A DNA stretch of 64,000 nt, taken from the NCBI GenBank assembly GCA_037013495.1, contig JAZDXN010000029.1, positions 1,810,501-1,874,500 on the forward strand, written 5' to 3'. This DNA comes from Hippophae tibetana (Eukaryota; Streptophyta; Magnoliopsida; Rosales; Elaeagnaceae). The notes under the pieces are model-generated. The model ran no database searches and was not told the origin of the DNA. It was given only the letters and a program-made list of their open reading frames with translations. A program made the position numbers and the translations under genes. Positions 12,201 through 22,800 of the stretch are shown here, piece by piece; the first letter of the stretch is position 1, and every line of letters begins with the position of its first letter.

Positions 12201-12680
12201 AGGATGGCATGTTTAACACACCTCGTGTGTAAGAAGAATTATATCATCATTTTGGAGTGCCCAAAAATCGTCCTTCCATCTACACAGTCCACAAGAGAGA
12301 GGGGGGATCAATGTGGCATATGATAGTGAGGCGTATGTTTGATGTAAGTGATACGCGATAGTGATAGTGCACAACAAAGTGGACTTATTTATTCTGTGGT
12401 ATGTATTTATTAATATATTAAGTCTATTTTTTAGGCAATAGTTATGGCAAAAGACACAGAAAAAGAAGCTAAAATGTGTCGAGAAGCGAATGAATTCTTG
12501 GATCAAGAGTTATGCGTGTGGAAAGCACGATGTAAAGTCTTGACACAAGATTTAGTGGACTCTCATGAAGACTTGAAATTAGCGCATCTTGAATAGGAAA
12601 AATATCAAGAAGAAGGGGACAGATTGCGCAAATTAGTGGAATATTGGAAACATAGGGCGCTTGATAAGAAACAAACATGA
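9290..12680 (+). pseudogene. Antisense extra ORF of the Tat element (fossil)
   Basis: Coding-like blocks on the strand opposite to gag-pol, between pol and the 3' LTR. Blocks seen at about 9295-9510 (basic, Ser/Lys-rich), 9538-9879, 10018-10290, 10408-10686, 11050-11460 and 12430-12680. The 9538-9879 block has the look of the plant 'putative gypsy type transposon' domain (Pfam Transposase_28): YDIPTRVGLMPVRAH, then GLCCPFPKLV and INPNGW near its end. The last two blocks are Lys/Glu/Leu-rich and coiled-coil-like. Blocks are separated by AT-rich, intron-like spacers. Its role is unknown; extra ORFs, sometimes antisense, are reported in Tat elements. Broken at several points. Confidence 0.7.
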
Positions 12681-12764
12681 GGTTTCTTTGTAATTGTGTT
12701 AGTAATAATATGTGATAACAATCTATGATATCATATGAACTTGATTTGGTAAACTTATAATCCC

Positions 12765-13262
12765 AACTTGAGGGCATGAAATAAGATGCCCAAAGCACGA
12801 TTGTATTCTTGCGAGCATATTTTGCATCTCGAGTGGGGGGATCAAGGGACTCCACCTCCAATCACGAGGCATGGGACGTATCTCGCATCTCGAGTAGGGG
12901 GTCAGGGGACTCCACCTCCAATCATGAGGCATAAGATGGCCTGCATGTCAAGTGGGGAGAGGGTTTTAGGGGACTCCACTTCCAATCAAAAACAATGGGA
13001 CATGTCTTACATCTCAAGAAAAAAGGCCAAATGATTGTTCCTAACTTAAGGGCACGAAATAATATGCCCAAAGCATGTTTTCATTCTTACGAGCATAATT
13101 CACATATCGAGTAAGGGGATCAAGGGACTCCACCTCCAATCACGAGGCATAGGACGTATCACGTATCTCGAGTGGGGGGTCAGAGGGCTCTACCTCTAAT
13201 CATGAGGCATAAGACAACCTGCATATCAAGTGGGGGGGTCAGGGGAATCCACCTCCAATCAA
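12765..13262. repeat. Tandem repeats in the Tat 3' region
   Basis: Two higher-order copies about 278 bp apart (starting near 12765 and 13043), each built of roughly 55-65-bp subunits sharing the phrase GGGGACTCCACCTCCAATCA and a TCTCGAGT-like word. Lies between integrase and the antisense ORF. Tat-lineage 3' regions are known to breed such repeats, which can seed satellites. Short reading frames across it are repeat artefacts. Confidence 0.85.
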
Positions 13263-13329
13263 GATTTAACCTTACCATTGATAACTGATTAGAAGATATT
13301 TACATCTCTCATATATAAGTATTTACTAC

Positions 13330-14511
13330 GTACAAAGCATTTACATGTAATATTTTTTAAGAAGTTCTCCATTCTAGCTCAAACCATCATTTATGCCATC
13401 ATACTCTATCAAGTAAGAGCCTGCTGGCATGATATCATATATTTGATACGGACCTTCCCATGTGGTCGAAAATTTGCATGAGTTAGTTTCAAATTTGTTA
13501 CCCAGTGCTCTTTGTAAGACCCATTCTCCAATACCGAAGCTCTTGTGCTTGGCAAATTTGTTATACGTCTTTTGGAGTGTTCTTTTTTGTGATTTGAGTC
13601 TTATTAAAGCCTCTTCTCATTTTTCTTCAGCTAATAACAAGTCTTCTCATCATAAGTAATCATTTTCTTCATGATTGATATTGGATCGAAGGGTAGGTTC
13701 TTGTATATCAAGGGGTATGACTGCTTCAGTGCCGTAAAGAAGAGAAAAAAAGGGTTTCTCCTGTTGCCATTCTAGGAGTAGTTCGGGTTGCCCAGAGGGC
13801 ACCAGGAAATACATCAACCCATTTTCCTTTAGCCCTCTCTAAACTTTTTTGTAGTATATTAATGAGGGTCTTATTAGATGATTCAGCTTGACCATTTGCT
13901 TATGGGCAGTAAGTGGTGAATTGTCTACAATTATCGGTAACCAGTTCATGAGGTAGACCATATCTACATATATTGTTACGCCATATGAATCTCTCCACAT
14001 CTAATTATTGGATTTGAGCTAAAGGTTCTACCTCTATCCATTTAGTAAGATAATCAGTTGCGATGATGAGAAACTTTGTTTGACCTGAAGCGATGGGTAA
14101 TGGTCCCACGATGTCCAAATCCCATTTCTGAAATGGCTAGGGGCTAATAATAGATCTTAGGTCAGCGCCTGGACGGTATGGCATATTCGCATGTCACTGG
14201 CATTTATGGCACCTTTTGACATAAAAGATGCAATCTTTAAGAAGCGTAGGCTAGTAATAACCCTACCGAATAATCCTTTGGGAAAGTTTTCTTCCACTAG
14301 AATAAGCTTCACACTGGCTATCATGTAGATCACTTAAGACTATTCGAGCCTTAGTTGTAGGTAAGAACTTTAGCCATGGGCCACCATGATTCTTCCTATA
14401 AAAAACTCCTTGAATGATGGCAAATCTCCCTACTTTTGTCATGAGCTTACGAGCTAAGTGCTTGTCTTCGAGGAGAGTACCGTTGATAAGATACTCTGTA
14501 TATGGCATCAA
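13330..14511 (-). pseudogene. Integrase segment of the Tat element (fossil)
   Basis: Minus-strand remnants of integrase. At 14263-14511 the peptide has the zinc-binding N-terminal character (LSDLHDSQCEAYSSGRKL), followed by core-domain remnants toward 13400. Integrase would insert the DNA copy; this copy is broken in many places. Confidence 0.65.
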
Positions 14512-14544
14512 CCAAGAATCATGAATAGTATGTATGACGTTCGT

Positions 14545-15346
14545 TCATGTTTGAAGTTTTACTTCACTTGGGGTAACACTAGGTCTTGATAAACAAGATA
14601 CTGGGATGACTCTCTTTAAATCCGAGTTTACCTCCGATGCCAACATGGCCAAGGAATCAGCGTGGGCATTTTCTCCTCGTGGTATCTGTTTGATCTGAAA
14701 AGTTTCAAATGCAACCTTTGCTTTCTTCACCTCATGTACATAGAGTTTCATTCTCTCCTCCTTAGCTTCAAAATTTTGTTGACTTGGTTTACGACTAGCC
14801 GTGAATCACTATGAATTAACACCTTCTTAGCTCCAAGGGTTATCAATTACTACAACGCCAAAAGTAAGGCTCTATATTCGGCGACATTGTTAGTTTCTTA
14901 GAAGGTGATCTGAAGGCATTGCTCTATTAAGGTTCCCATCGGGGTGAAGATTACTATTCCAACTCCTGCTCCACGTGAATTGCTTTTACCATCCACGTAT
15001 ACCTTCCATAGCTCTACTTTAGGGAAGTTGTTTCTGCTATGAGGGTTGATAACCCTATCTCATGTATTGAATTGCATTTTTGGGTATTCTCATTCATCCA
15101 TTCCGCGATAAAATCTGCTAAGGCTTGTCCGTTGATCGCGGCTAAAGGTTTATAATGTATTTCAAATTCGCTGAGCTCAATAGCTATTTGGGAAAGACGG
15201 TCGGATAGATCAGGTTTGCCCAAAATGTTTTTCAAGGGATAGGAAGTAAGGACCACTACCACGTGCACACTAAAGAAGGATATCGTTGTTGCGCTCCTGT
15301 TAATGAATGACTCACGTAATACATAGGGTATTGAATTCCCCCACAA
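14545..15346 (-). pseudogene. RNase H segment of the Tat element (fossil)
   Basis: Two RNase H-like stretches follow the reverse transcriptase: one at 15014-15346 (KPLAAINGQALADFIAEW) and one at 14545-14751 (IKQIPRGENAHADSLAMLAS). The IPRxENxxADxLAxLAS phrase is the conserved end of the additional RNase H carried by Tat elements. Broken. Confidence 0.7.
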
Positions 15347-16260
15347 TCGACCACCAATACTGCACTGGAAACCTTATCCGTAAAGGATATGTAAATGTAT
15401 AAGTCTTCGCCCACCATGGGACTAATTAAAAGAGGTGCTCTTCCCAAGTAATCTTTAATGGACTGGAAAGCTTGTTCATACTCGGTATCCCATAGGTACT
15501 CCATGTTCTTTTTTAGCAGCCGAAAGAATGGTAGGCACTCTTTGGTGCACTTAGAAATGAAACAATTTAATGCTGCAATCTGCTCGTTCAATTGTTGGAC
15601 TTCCTGAAGACACCTCTGGAATTTCATGTTAACTATGGCCGAAATTTTATCTGGATTGGCTTTGATACCTCTTAACGTGACTAAGTACCCCAAAAACTTC
15701 CCTGAGGCTACGCCAAACACACATTTTTTTGGATTGAGACGCATTTTATAATTCTGAACTATACAAAGGTCTTTAATATGGTCTTTAGCACATTTAGTTT
15801 TAACCAACATGTCATCGACGTAGACCTCCATATTTTGGCCTATTTGGTTTTGGAACATCTTATTCATCATTCTATGATAAGTAGGGCCGACATTTTTTAA
15901 ACCGAATGGCATCTTTGTGTAACCGAATGTCCCTTCTTCTATGATAAATGCTATTTTTTCTTCGTCCCTCGGATGCATTTGGATTTGGTGGTAGCCTGAA
16001 TAAGCATCCATAAAGCTCATTGATTCGAATCCAGCTGTGGCATCTACCAATTGGTCAATATTCGGCAAAGAGAAACAATCCTTTGGTGTTGCTTTATTCA
16101 AATATGTGAAATCCACGCACATTCTATGTTCGCCTCTTGATTTGTTTACTAGTACCACATTTGATAGCAATTTTGGATACTAGATCTCTTGAACCCAACT
16201 CACATTTTTTAAGGACTCGATCCTCTTTTTGATGATTTCATTCTTCTCTCTAGCAAATTT
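15256..16260 (-). pseudogene. Reverse transcriptase of the Tat element (fossil)
   Basis: The longest surviving frame in the window (15256-16170, 304 codons). Visible landmarks: VDFTYLNKATPKDCFSLP near the start, FMDAYSGYHQI, TKMPFGLKNVGPTYHRMM, and the catalytic YVDDM box, then FLGYLVTLRGIKANPDKI at the connection to RNase H. The family copies the element's RNA into DNA in the cytoplasm. The element as a whole is broken. Confidence 0.9.
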
Positions 16261-16499
16261 CTACTTTCTTTGGTGGACCGGATTTTTGGTATGATCTAAG
16301 CATAACTCATGGGAGATGATATCTGAGTCTATGCTGGGCATGTCCTCAAGTTTCCAAGCGAATAAAGATTTTTTATTTTTCAAGAAACCAATAAGGGTAA
16401 TTTTAAATGAAGAAGATAGTGCACCATTGATTTTAACATATTGTTCGCTCTCTATGTCTTCTATAAGGACCATATCATATTCACTGTGGACCTTCATGG

Positions 16500-16939
16500 T
16501 AGTACGTTCACTTGTATACAATTTCTTAAATTTGTGGAGGTGACTTTTAACCTTTAGTTTCTATTTTGATGTTTGGGGTAATGCATTCTTCATGGCAATG
16601 TTGTAGCAACTTCGTGCCCTATCTTGTTCCCCCTCAATTTGTCGTATCCCATCAGCTGTAGGATATTTAATCAATTGATGATATGGTTCCTACCGACATT
16701 GTTACACTATCATTGAAACCAACTAGAGGCATTTGTTATGGGGTGATTTCTTTAGGGTCTATGTTCATGTTAAGCAGAACGGATAAATATAAGAGATCGG
16801 ATGAACTACCATTGTCAACTAATATTTGACGTACCTCGCAATGATCTATTCGCACTATGATTACTAGAGAATCATTATGGGGATGTAGGCATTCTTTGTC
16901 TTCGAAAGTAATGGGATAAGCAAGTCCTTCCAGTCTCAT
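16500..16939 (-). pseudogene. Protease segment of the Tat element (fossil)
   Basis: At 16736-16939 the peptide carries the aspartic-protease phrase ILVDNGSSSDLLYL, in the expected place between gag and reverse transcriptase. Broken. Confidence 0.75.
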
Positions 16940-18374
16940 GCCATATATTAAACGTCCCGTATCTTGAGCCTCTCGTGCATATCTTTTCTGGAATTGTTAG
17001 AGTGATCCGCACATCCCCTAGTGGAATGAGGTGTGCTCTATTTGGTTCATTCTGGATCAAAATTGATTTGTCTGGTGCCCTGACCCTTCGATCTGAGTTC
17101 TCCCTTTGAGTCTCTTCTCGTTGATTCTTGGCTTTGTCAACTATATCCCCTAGATACCCTTCTGAAAGTAGGTGTTCAATTTCCCATTTTAAATGGCAGC
17201 ATTCTTGAGTCCAGTGCCCTATGTCTCTATGGAACGTGTAGTATTTTTTTGGGTTTCTAAGCAGAGCTTTCATAGCTGGTGGCCAATTTACATTATTGAG
17301 GCATTCCATTCAACGCACTACTTCCACCAACATTACACGTAATGGGGGTCCATGAAATGGAGATAAAGCTCGGCTCCAAGTGTTGGAATTGTTCTTTGGT
17401 CTAAATACGGGTTTGAAACAGGAAAAGTTAGGATGTTTATCGCCCATAGGCCTTTTTTCTTCTTCACTCTTCATAAGGGAGGCTGGCTCTTGTTTTTATT
17501 AGTCGGCGATTTTCTTGATTTCATCTCCCTTTCCACATTAAATTTTTTTTGGGTTTCCTTGTAAACTACGTCTAAGGAACGTGGTGTGGATTTTGTTAGT
17601 TCTATGAAAAGGCCATTATTATGCTTTATTCGTTTTGGAAAAGCTTCTATGGCTATAGAATCGGGGCATTGATTAATTTCCATCTTCTCTGTTTTAAATC
17701 TTCGCATGTAAGCCTCAATTGATTCACCTCCTCTTGGACAATCGAAAATAGGTGATTATACTCCTTCTTGATAGGTTTTTCACAAGCGTAATTGGTAATG
17801 AATATTTTGACCAGAGCATCAAAGCTAGCAATACTCTTAGGGGTAACTCCATAAACCATTGTTGGGCCGAATCTTGAAAAGTAGCTGCAAATAACTTACA
17901 GTACATGGATTCACGTTTATCTTTGGATAAGCTAACCACAGCCATAGCCATTTTGAATTGAATAAAGTTTGCGACATGATCTTTGGTTCCCTTATATGTG
18001 GGACATTTAGAGGCATTAAATTTAAAGGGAGGTACCGTTAACTCAATGAGGTCAGAGAAAGGAGACGTAGATAATTGATTACAAATGTTTTCAATATCAC
18101 CCTAAGGCTTCGCCTTTTCCTATCTCACAAATCTATCATTAACCTTTATCCATATCTTTTCTTCCATCTCTTTTAATATTTTGTCCAATTCTTCACTCGG
18201 ATAGTGCATTTGAATGGGTTGAATTTTCAGTCCATAATTCGGGGGATTTGCACAAGAAGTCCCCCCAATGATAAGAGGATCAGAAATTATGTGCGGACGT
18301 TGCTCCTTCACCGCACATTGATGAGGATATGAGGTATGAGGTACATGCTCTCTTCTGGAGGTTTGACGTACCAT
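16875..18374 (-). pseudogene. Gag region of the Tat element (fossil)
   Basis: Minus-strand gag remnants: 17724-17951 (FAATFQDSAQQWFMELP, the WF-LP core of retrotransposon gag), 17471-17859 and a zinc-finger-like stretch in 16875-17309 (YYTFHRDIGHWTQECCHLK). Gag would form the particle. Broken at several points. Confidence 0.75.
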
Positions 18375-18828
18375 CTAAGGATTACGAGGTGTAAAAAAGG
18401 AACTCTCTGTGTCTAAGTATGTGTTTTGTTCTAAACGAGATGACATTCAATGAAAGCTTGTTGCAATTATGTAATCTGTTTTTGAAGTCCTCGTATCATT
18501 GCATCTCCTTTATAAGGAGGATTATCCGAACTATGGCATAGGGAAATACCATAGGGTCGTGTAGCTTGGGTGGCTGGACCCACATCACGCAAGGTCGATA
18601 CCTACTCCTCGCTAGCTAAAGTAGTCCTTAAGTCACGGTTTGATAGTGACTTGATGAGTGAGGAGTGGAACACCCTATTATTAAGGTCACATTCTAGAGC
18701 CCTTGGAACGAGGTTGTCTGGTTGGATAAAGGACGGCTGATCCATATGGAGTTAAATGTAAATCAACACCAAAAATTCTCTTCAAATAAAAATAGTTCTC
18801 AGATGCTAGATTAAAAAGATTTAAGATT

Positions 18829-18845
18829 CCCACAGACGATGCCAA
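18829..18845 (-). other. Primer-binding site of the Tat element
   Basis: On the minus strand reads TTGGCATCGTCTGTGGG, close to the TTGGCGCCGTCTGTGGG found after the 5' LTR of many Tat/Ogre-type elements. It lies 5 bases from the LTR end at 18851. Confidence 0.7.
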
Positions 18846-18850
18846 TTTTT

Positions 18851-18944
18851 TGGAGAGAAGTTAAGTGTCTGATTCTAGTGATTCTTAGTAAGAAGTGAGA
18901 AATTGAACAACTGAAGTAGATCATGTATTCTCCTAATTTAAGGG

Positions 18945-18990
<46 letters not shown>

Positions 18991-19380
18991 TACATCCTAG
19001 GCACATAGGAGGTCACGTATAAGCGACCTGGAAATACTGTTTACACAATAAAATGATTTTCAAACTTTTATAAAGAAGTTTTTTGCATTATAACAGATCA
19101 TTATAATGGAGTTCGTTACATATGGGCCGCTTTAAGTCCATAAGCAGCTTTCTTCAAGTCGTTTATAGGAAGGGAAAACCATTATCAGCTCATCATAGTA
19201 GGGTTAGCACGTTAGATCTTGAAGTCTAGAATCTCGTACTTTGGACAGCGTGGACCTCGTACTTGGACAACGAGGTATTCTATCGATGAGGTAATGTACT
19301 TTACCAAACCTCTTGGGCTTAGGCCATTATTGAACTAGTCCTATCACCTTGCTATATCATAGTGGAGTACCCACACACCT
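18851..19380 (-). repeat. 5' LTR of the Tat element
   Basis: Matches the LTR at 8259-8796. It abuts the 145-bp host duplication at 19381. Contains an expanded (TG)n tract (18952-18988) where the other LTR has only ACATGTGC. Confidence 0.85.
18952..18988. repeat. (TG)n microsatellite inside one LTR
   Basis: About 18 TG dinucleotides. Absent from the sister LTR, so the expansion came after insertion. Confidence 0.95.
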
Positions 19381-19826
19381 GAGAATTTGGTTTCAAACAC
19401 ATAATCTTGATCTAATTTGGATAGCTTGAGCAAGAGTTTAAATAGGCTACTTGACCGAGAGCATTGAGTTAAACAATTTGCTATTTCCTTATGCATAATT
19501 TAATAAATCAATTAAACATCCCTATCATAAGCCATTAATTAGTTTAATTAGCAAATAAAATGATCCCTATCGAAGGACTTTTCATATTTAAAAGGAAAAA
19601 TCAATAATCCAAGTTTATATTTCAATTAACCTAAATAATTCTAAGAAAATGTGATTAACTAGCTAATTTTTTCATACATTTTCTATTGATTTATAATCAT
19701 AATCTGCTTAGATTCTGTTTTGAGCCGTCTATATTTAGTTATTTAATTATTTTGTTATTAGTTAAGGATATTAAAAATACAACCATTGTGATAGTATATT
19801 TAGTTTTTATTTGCATTAATAGCTTG
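19381..19826 (+). repeat. Y-family LTR, second segment
   Basis: Begins with the right copy of the 145-bp duplication (19381-19525) and continues the Y LTR (AAGCCATTAATTAGTTTAATTAGC and on), as in 44990-45240 and 60890-61000. Interrupted at 19827 by element Z. Confidence 0.7.
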
Positions 19827-20650
19827 TGATACGAATTCACCTAAAGATGTGAGACCCGAAGATCAATATTGATCTCTTCATCAGAAACGTTCTAAATCAG
19901 ATTTTTAAAGATAAAGAAAATGAGGATCGTGACCCACTATCTATAATGATATAGAAATCTTGGTATCAAAGAATGATATTTTTAGATGTCACACTCAAGA
20001 ATAGGAGGGATATGTGAGTGATTAGTCAAGTTTTAAATACCACAAGATTATTCTTGATATATTCGGTAATAGTTCTCAAAGAAACTAAAGAAAAACACTC
20101 CATTAAAATTATATTCAAAGTTTGGTTTATTAATTAAAACCTTACATTTGTATTTATAGAGTTTAAAATATAACATAATCTTAGCTAATAAAACATAAAT
20201 ATAAAACTCTAAATTATTGTTGGAAATTAAATATAAAATCCTATAAAATAAAGTAAATATTAAACCTACCAATTAAACTATAAAACTAAGAAAGGTAATT
20301 ATTTGGTAGATTTTTAGGCATTGATTAAAAGCCCTTTTTGATTTAGTAAACTTCCGAATTAGGAAAATGATATCTCTATCAAATATTGTAGCACATTGAG
20401 TCAATACAATTTTTTTTTGCCTTAATTAGATATTGGATAGAAAAGATATGACGAATATACCAATAGATGCTTAATGAAACTTTTATATTTTAGATTTTAT
20501 TTGGTCATTCATTTTACTTCATGTCCAAGCAATCCAAATAACTTGTAATTGTACCCATACTTACTACATGGATCATTGATTTATTCTTGAGTAAAATACC
20601 TACTTGGAATGTACCATAGAATCTTTATTGATGCTCCTTGATTTGCATCA
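19827..20650 (-). repeat. 3' LTR of element Z
   Basis: 824 bp, plus-strand ends TGATACG and GCATCA. Matches 24504-25325 along its length, with the same phrases such as GTTTGGTTTATTAATTA and TTCATTTTACTTCATG. Confidence 0.85.
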
Positions 20651-21061
20651 TTCCCTTTTTCCTCAAAAATATTCATCTTTGAATCTTGAATGTAGTATTG
20701 GGAATTGCATATGTCAAGAATGATGATTTAAGTGCATAATGTAGTAATATGTATGATGCCTTCTTTGAAATTATTGGCCCAAGTATAGAATATAGTGGAT
20801 GCTTGGCCCCTACGACATCAATGTGTTTATCAACTCCAATAAACTCTACCTTTTGTATAACTTCCAAGTTCTACAAAAGAGAATCAACACTAGGAAAAGT
20901 AAAAATATTTTCATTAGCTAAAATTTCTTTTTCTTTTTTACTTTCTTTCATAGCTCTCTTATCAAGCATCTCTTTTTCTTCATTCTTTTTCTCACTCATT
21001 TCTTCTTATAGCTCCTTTTCTTTTAACTCACATTTTTTTACTCATTTCCTTTTTTTAGAAG
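20651..21061 (-). mobile_element. Element Z internal, 3' part
   Basis: Starts with the element-strand polypurine tract (complement of TTCCCTTTTTCCTC), then a short stretch of unrecognised coding-like sequence (20673-20867), then a purine-rich charged region on the element strand, which continues at about 22830-23130 beyond solo LTR U. The equivalent part of W is at 34125-34640. Confidence 0.55.
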
Positions 21062-22800
21062 TGATAACTGTATTTTATATAGTTATTTTCATCTATTTTA
21101 TTAATTATAATTTCTAGTTTCTTGACATTTTTAATTAATTTTAGTTGAATAAATTAATAATTACTGTTTATTTGTTAAGGAATATATTTTTAAGAAAATT
21201 AAAGAATTTGAATCGAAAACGTACTTAATTACAAATTTATGTCTGAAAATATAATTTAAAATGAAAGAGTGTTTAATTACAATTAAAGAAAGTTTAAAAT
21301 TTAATTTTAATTAAATTGGAGGGCTAAAATGCAATTAAGAAAAGTTTATTTTTCTACGCAGGAGAGAAGAAGTCAACGCGTATCTACCCACGCGCGCCAC
21401 GTGAACCGTCAGATCAGAAAAACAACCACAAGGATGCGCACGTGTCTTTCAAACCCCGACCAAAGCGATTGGACGCAGGTTTTATGGTTGCACGCTGCTC
21501 GGTACCCGTGTGGGGCCCACCTGTCGCGATTTTCTACGGCGCAATCACATGCACCCATTTATCCCACAAATTGAAAGCTGCCACATGTCCCACCATTCCT
21601 TGCAGCCAATAATGTGTTGACACATAGCACATTTTGGTGAATGAAAAAATGCAGAATCACGCACGTGTTCTAGCAGTTGTCCCCCACTTTCTCGGCACCG
21701 CTTATCCTGTGAGATAATTCCTTGTGCACCCATTCTTGGCACCCTATGAGATGCTGCCACATGTCCCACTATTCCTTTCAACGAATAAGATGCTGACACG
21801 TGGTATGCTTTTTGGATTAAAAAATATATCAAAAACGGTGCCCTCTGTTTTGTCTCTCACGAAATAACAATTTCGATATCAAATGTCGATACGCGTGGCT
21901 GCGTAATTAAAAAAATGTATTTTTTAGCTATAAATAGGACATTTATTACTGAAGTTTGAAGTTTTGGAATTTTGGAATTTTTGGAGAGTTTGGGTTTTGG
22001 ACAGTGGTACACGCAGAAGCCATTTTTGGCTTCTATTGTGTTCTGCGTTTGCCAAATATTTAGGAGAATAGATGTTTTAATTTTCTTTGTGTTCTTCATC
22101 TAATATTCCTTAACTGCTGTAATTTTAATTTTAATTTATAGAGTAATTTAATTTTTCTAGGGTTGCGTTTTATCTAAATTTATGAAGCTTGAGTTTAATT
22201 ATTTTTGAATTATTTATAAGAATTTTAATTTGTTTATTCTATTTGTGCTTAATGCTTTTGATTATTAGAAAATTTATCAAATGATCCGTGGCACTTAAAT
22301 AAACTTGGAAGAGGCATTTTTGTATATATTTCTCATGGATGGATTAACATGTATATATGAAGGATAGGAATATACCTTTATCGTATGTGTGGCCATTTGA
22401 GAACTTAGAATGTAATGAATCTTGGTGAATTTAATTCTCATAGGAATATAGTGAATTAATTTAATGAGGTGTCTCTATACGGAGCTCGGAAGAGATGTAT
22501 GGATAAAATTAGAAGTTTTCGGTTGACAAATTAAATTTACTATAAAAATATAAATCAAGAGAAAATAATATGATTCGAGTGGATTAATTTGGTGAAAAAC
22601 TGCAATCCTAGATTTCTTTTATTTTGTTATAAAACTCTTTTCTTAACTTGTTTCAATTAACGATTGTTTTGGATAAAATCAGAGTGAAATAATTTTAGTA
22701 CTCAACAAACTGTAGTGATGAATCTCCGTGGGAACAATACTTTACTTATCAAATTTTATTACTTGTGACCGTGTATACTTGCACGTTTTATGTTCTCCAA
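21062..22800 (+). repeat. Solo LTR U (Athila-like)
   Basis: About 1.74 kb starting TGATAACTG. Its right part has the Athila-type LTR ending style (CCGTGGGAACAATACTTTACTT, then GTATACTTGCACG). No primer site follows and no polypurine tract precedes, so it is a solo LTR inside Z. Flanks AGAAG (21057-21061) and AAAAG (22801-22805) may be a decayed target duplication. Carries four CACGTG boxes and a TATA box. Confidence 0.65.
21398..21802 (+). promoter_or_regulatory. CACGTG array and TATA box of LTR U
   Basis: Perfect CACGTG at 21398-21403, 21439-21444, 21662-21667 and 21797-21802, with additional CCACATG variants between, upstream of TATAAATA at 21929-21936. CACGTG is the plant G-box bound by bZIP and bHLH factors. 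The area is also less AT-rich than its surroundings. Confidence 0.65.

Larger units (their letters stand above)
8259..19380 (-). mobile_element. Tat-type Ty3/gypsy retrotransposon with antisense extra ORF
   Basis: An 11.1-kb element on the minus strand. Parts, in element order: 5' LTR (18851-19380), primer site (about 18829-18845), gag, protease, reverse transcriptase, RNase H, integrase (about 13330-18374), tandem repeats (12765-13262), extra ORF on the opposite strand (about 9290-12680), polypurine tract (8797-8812), 3' LTR (8259-8796). This order, and an extra ORF between pol and the 3' LTR, is known for the Tat lineage. The LTRs differ at roughly one position in ten by eye, suggesting a few million years at commonly used plant rates. 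Coding parts are broken at many points. Inserted into a Y-family LTR. Confidence 0.85.

Noticed and set aside
12723-13034. Overlapping frames on both strands near the Tat tandem repeats
   Set aside because: They are read through repeat units and have no recognisable domain.
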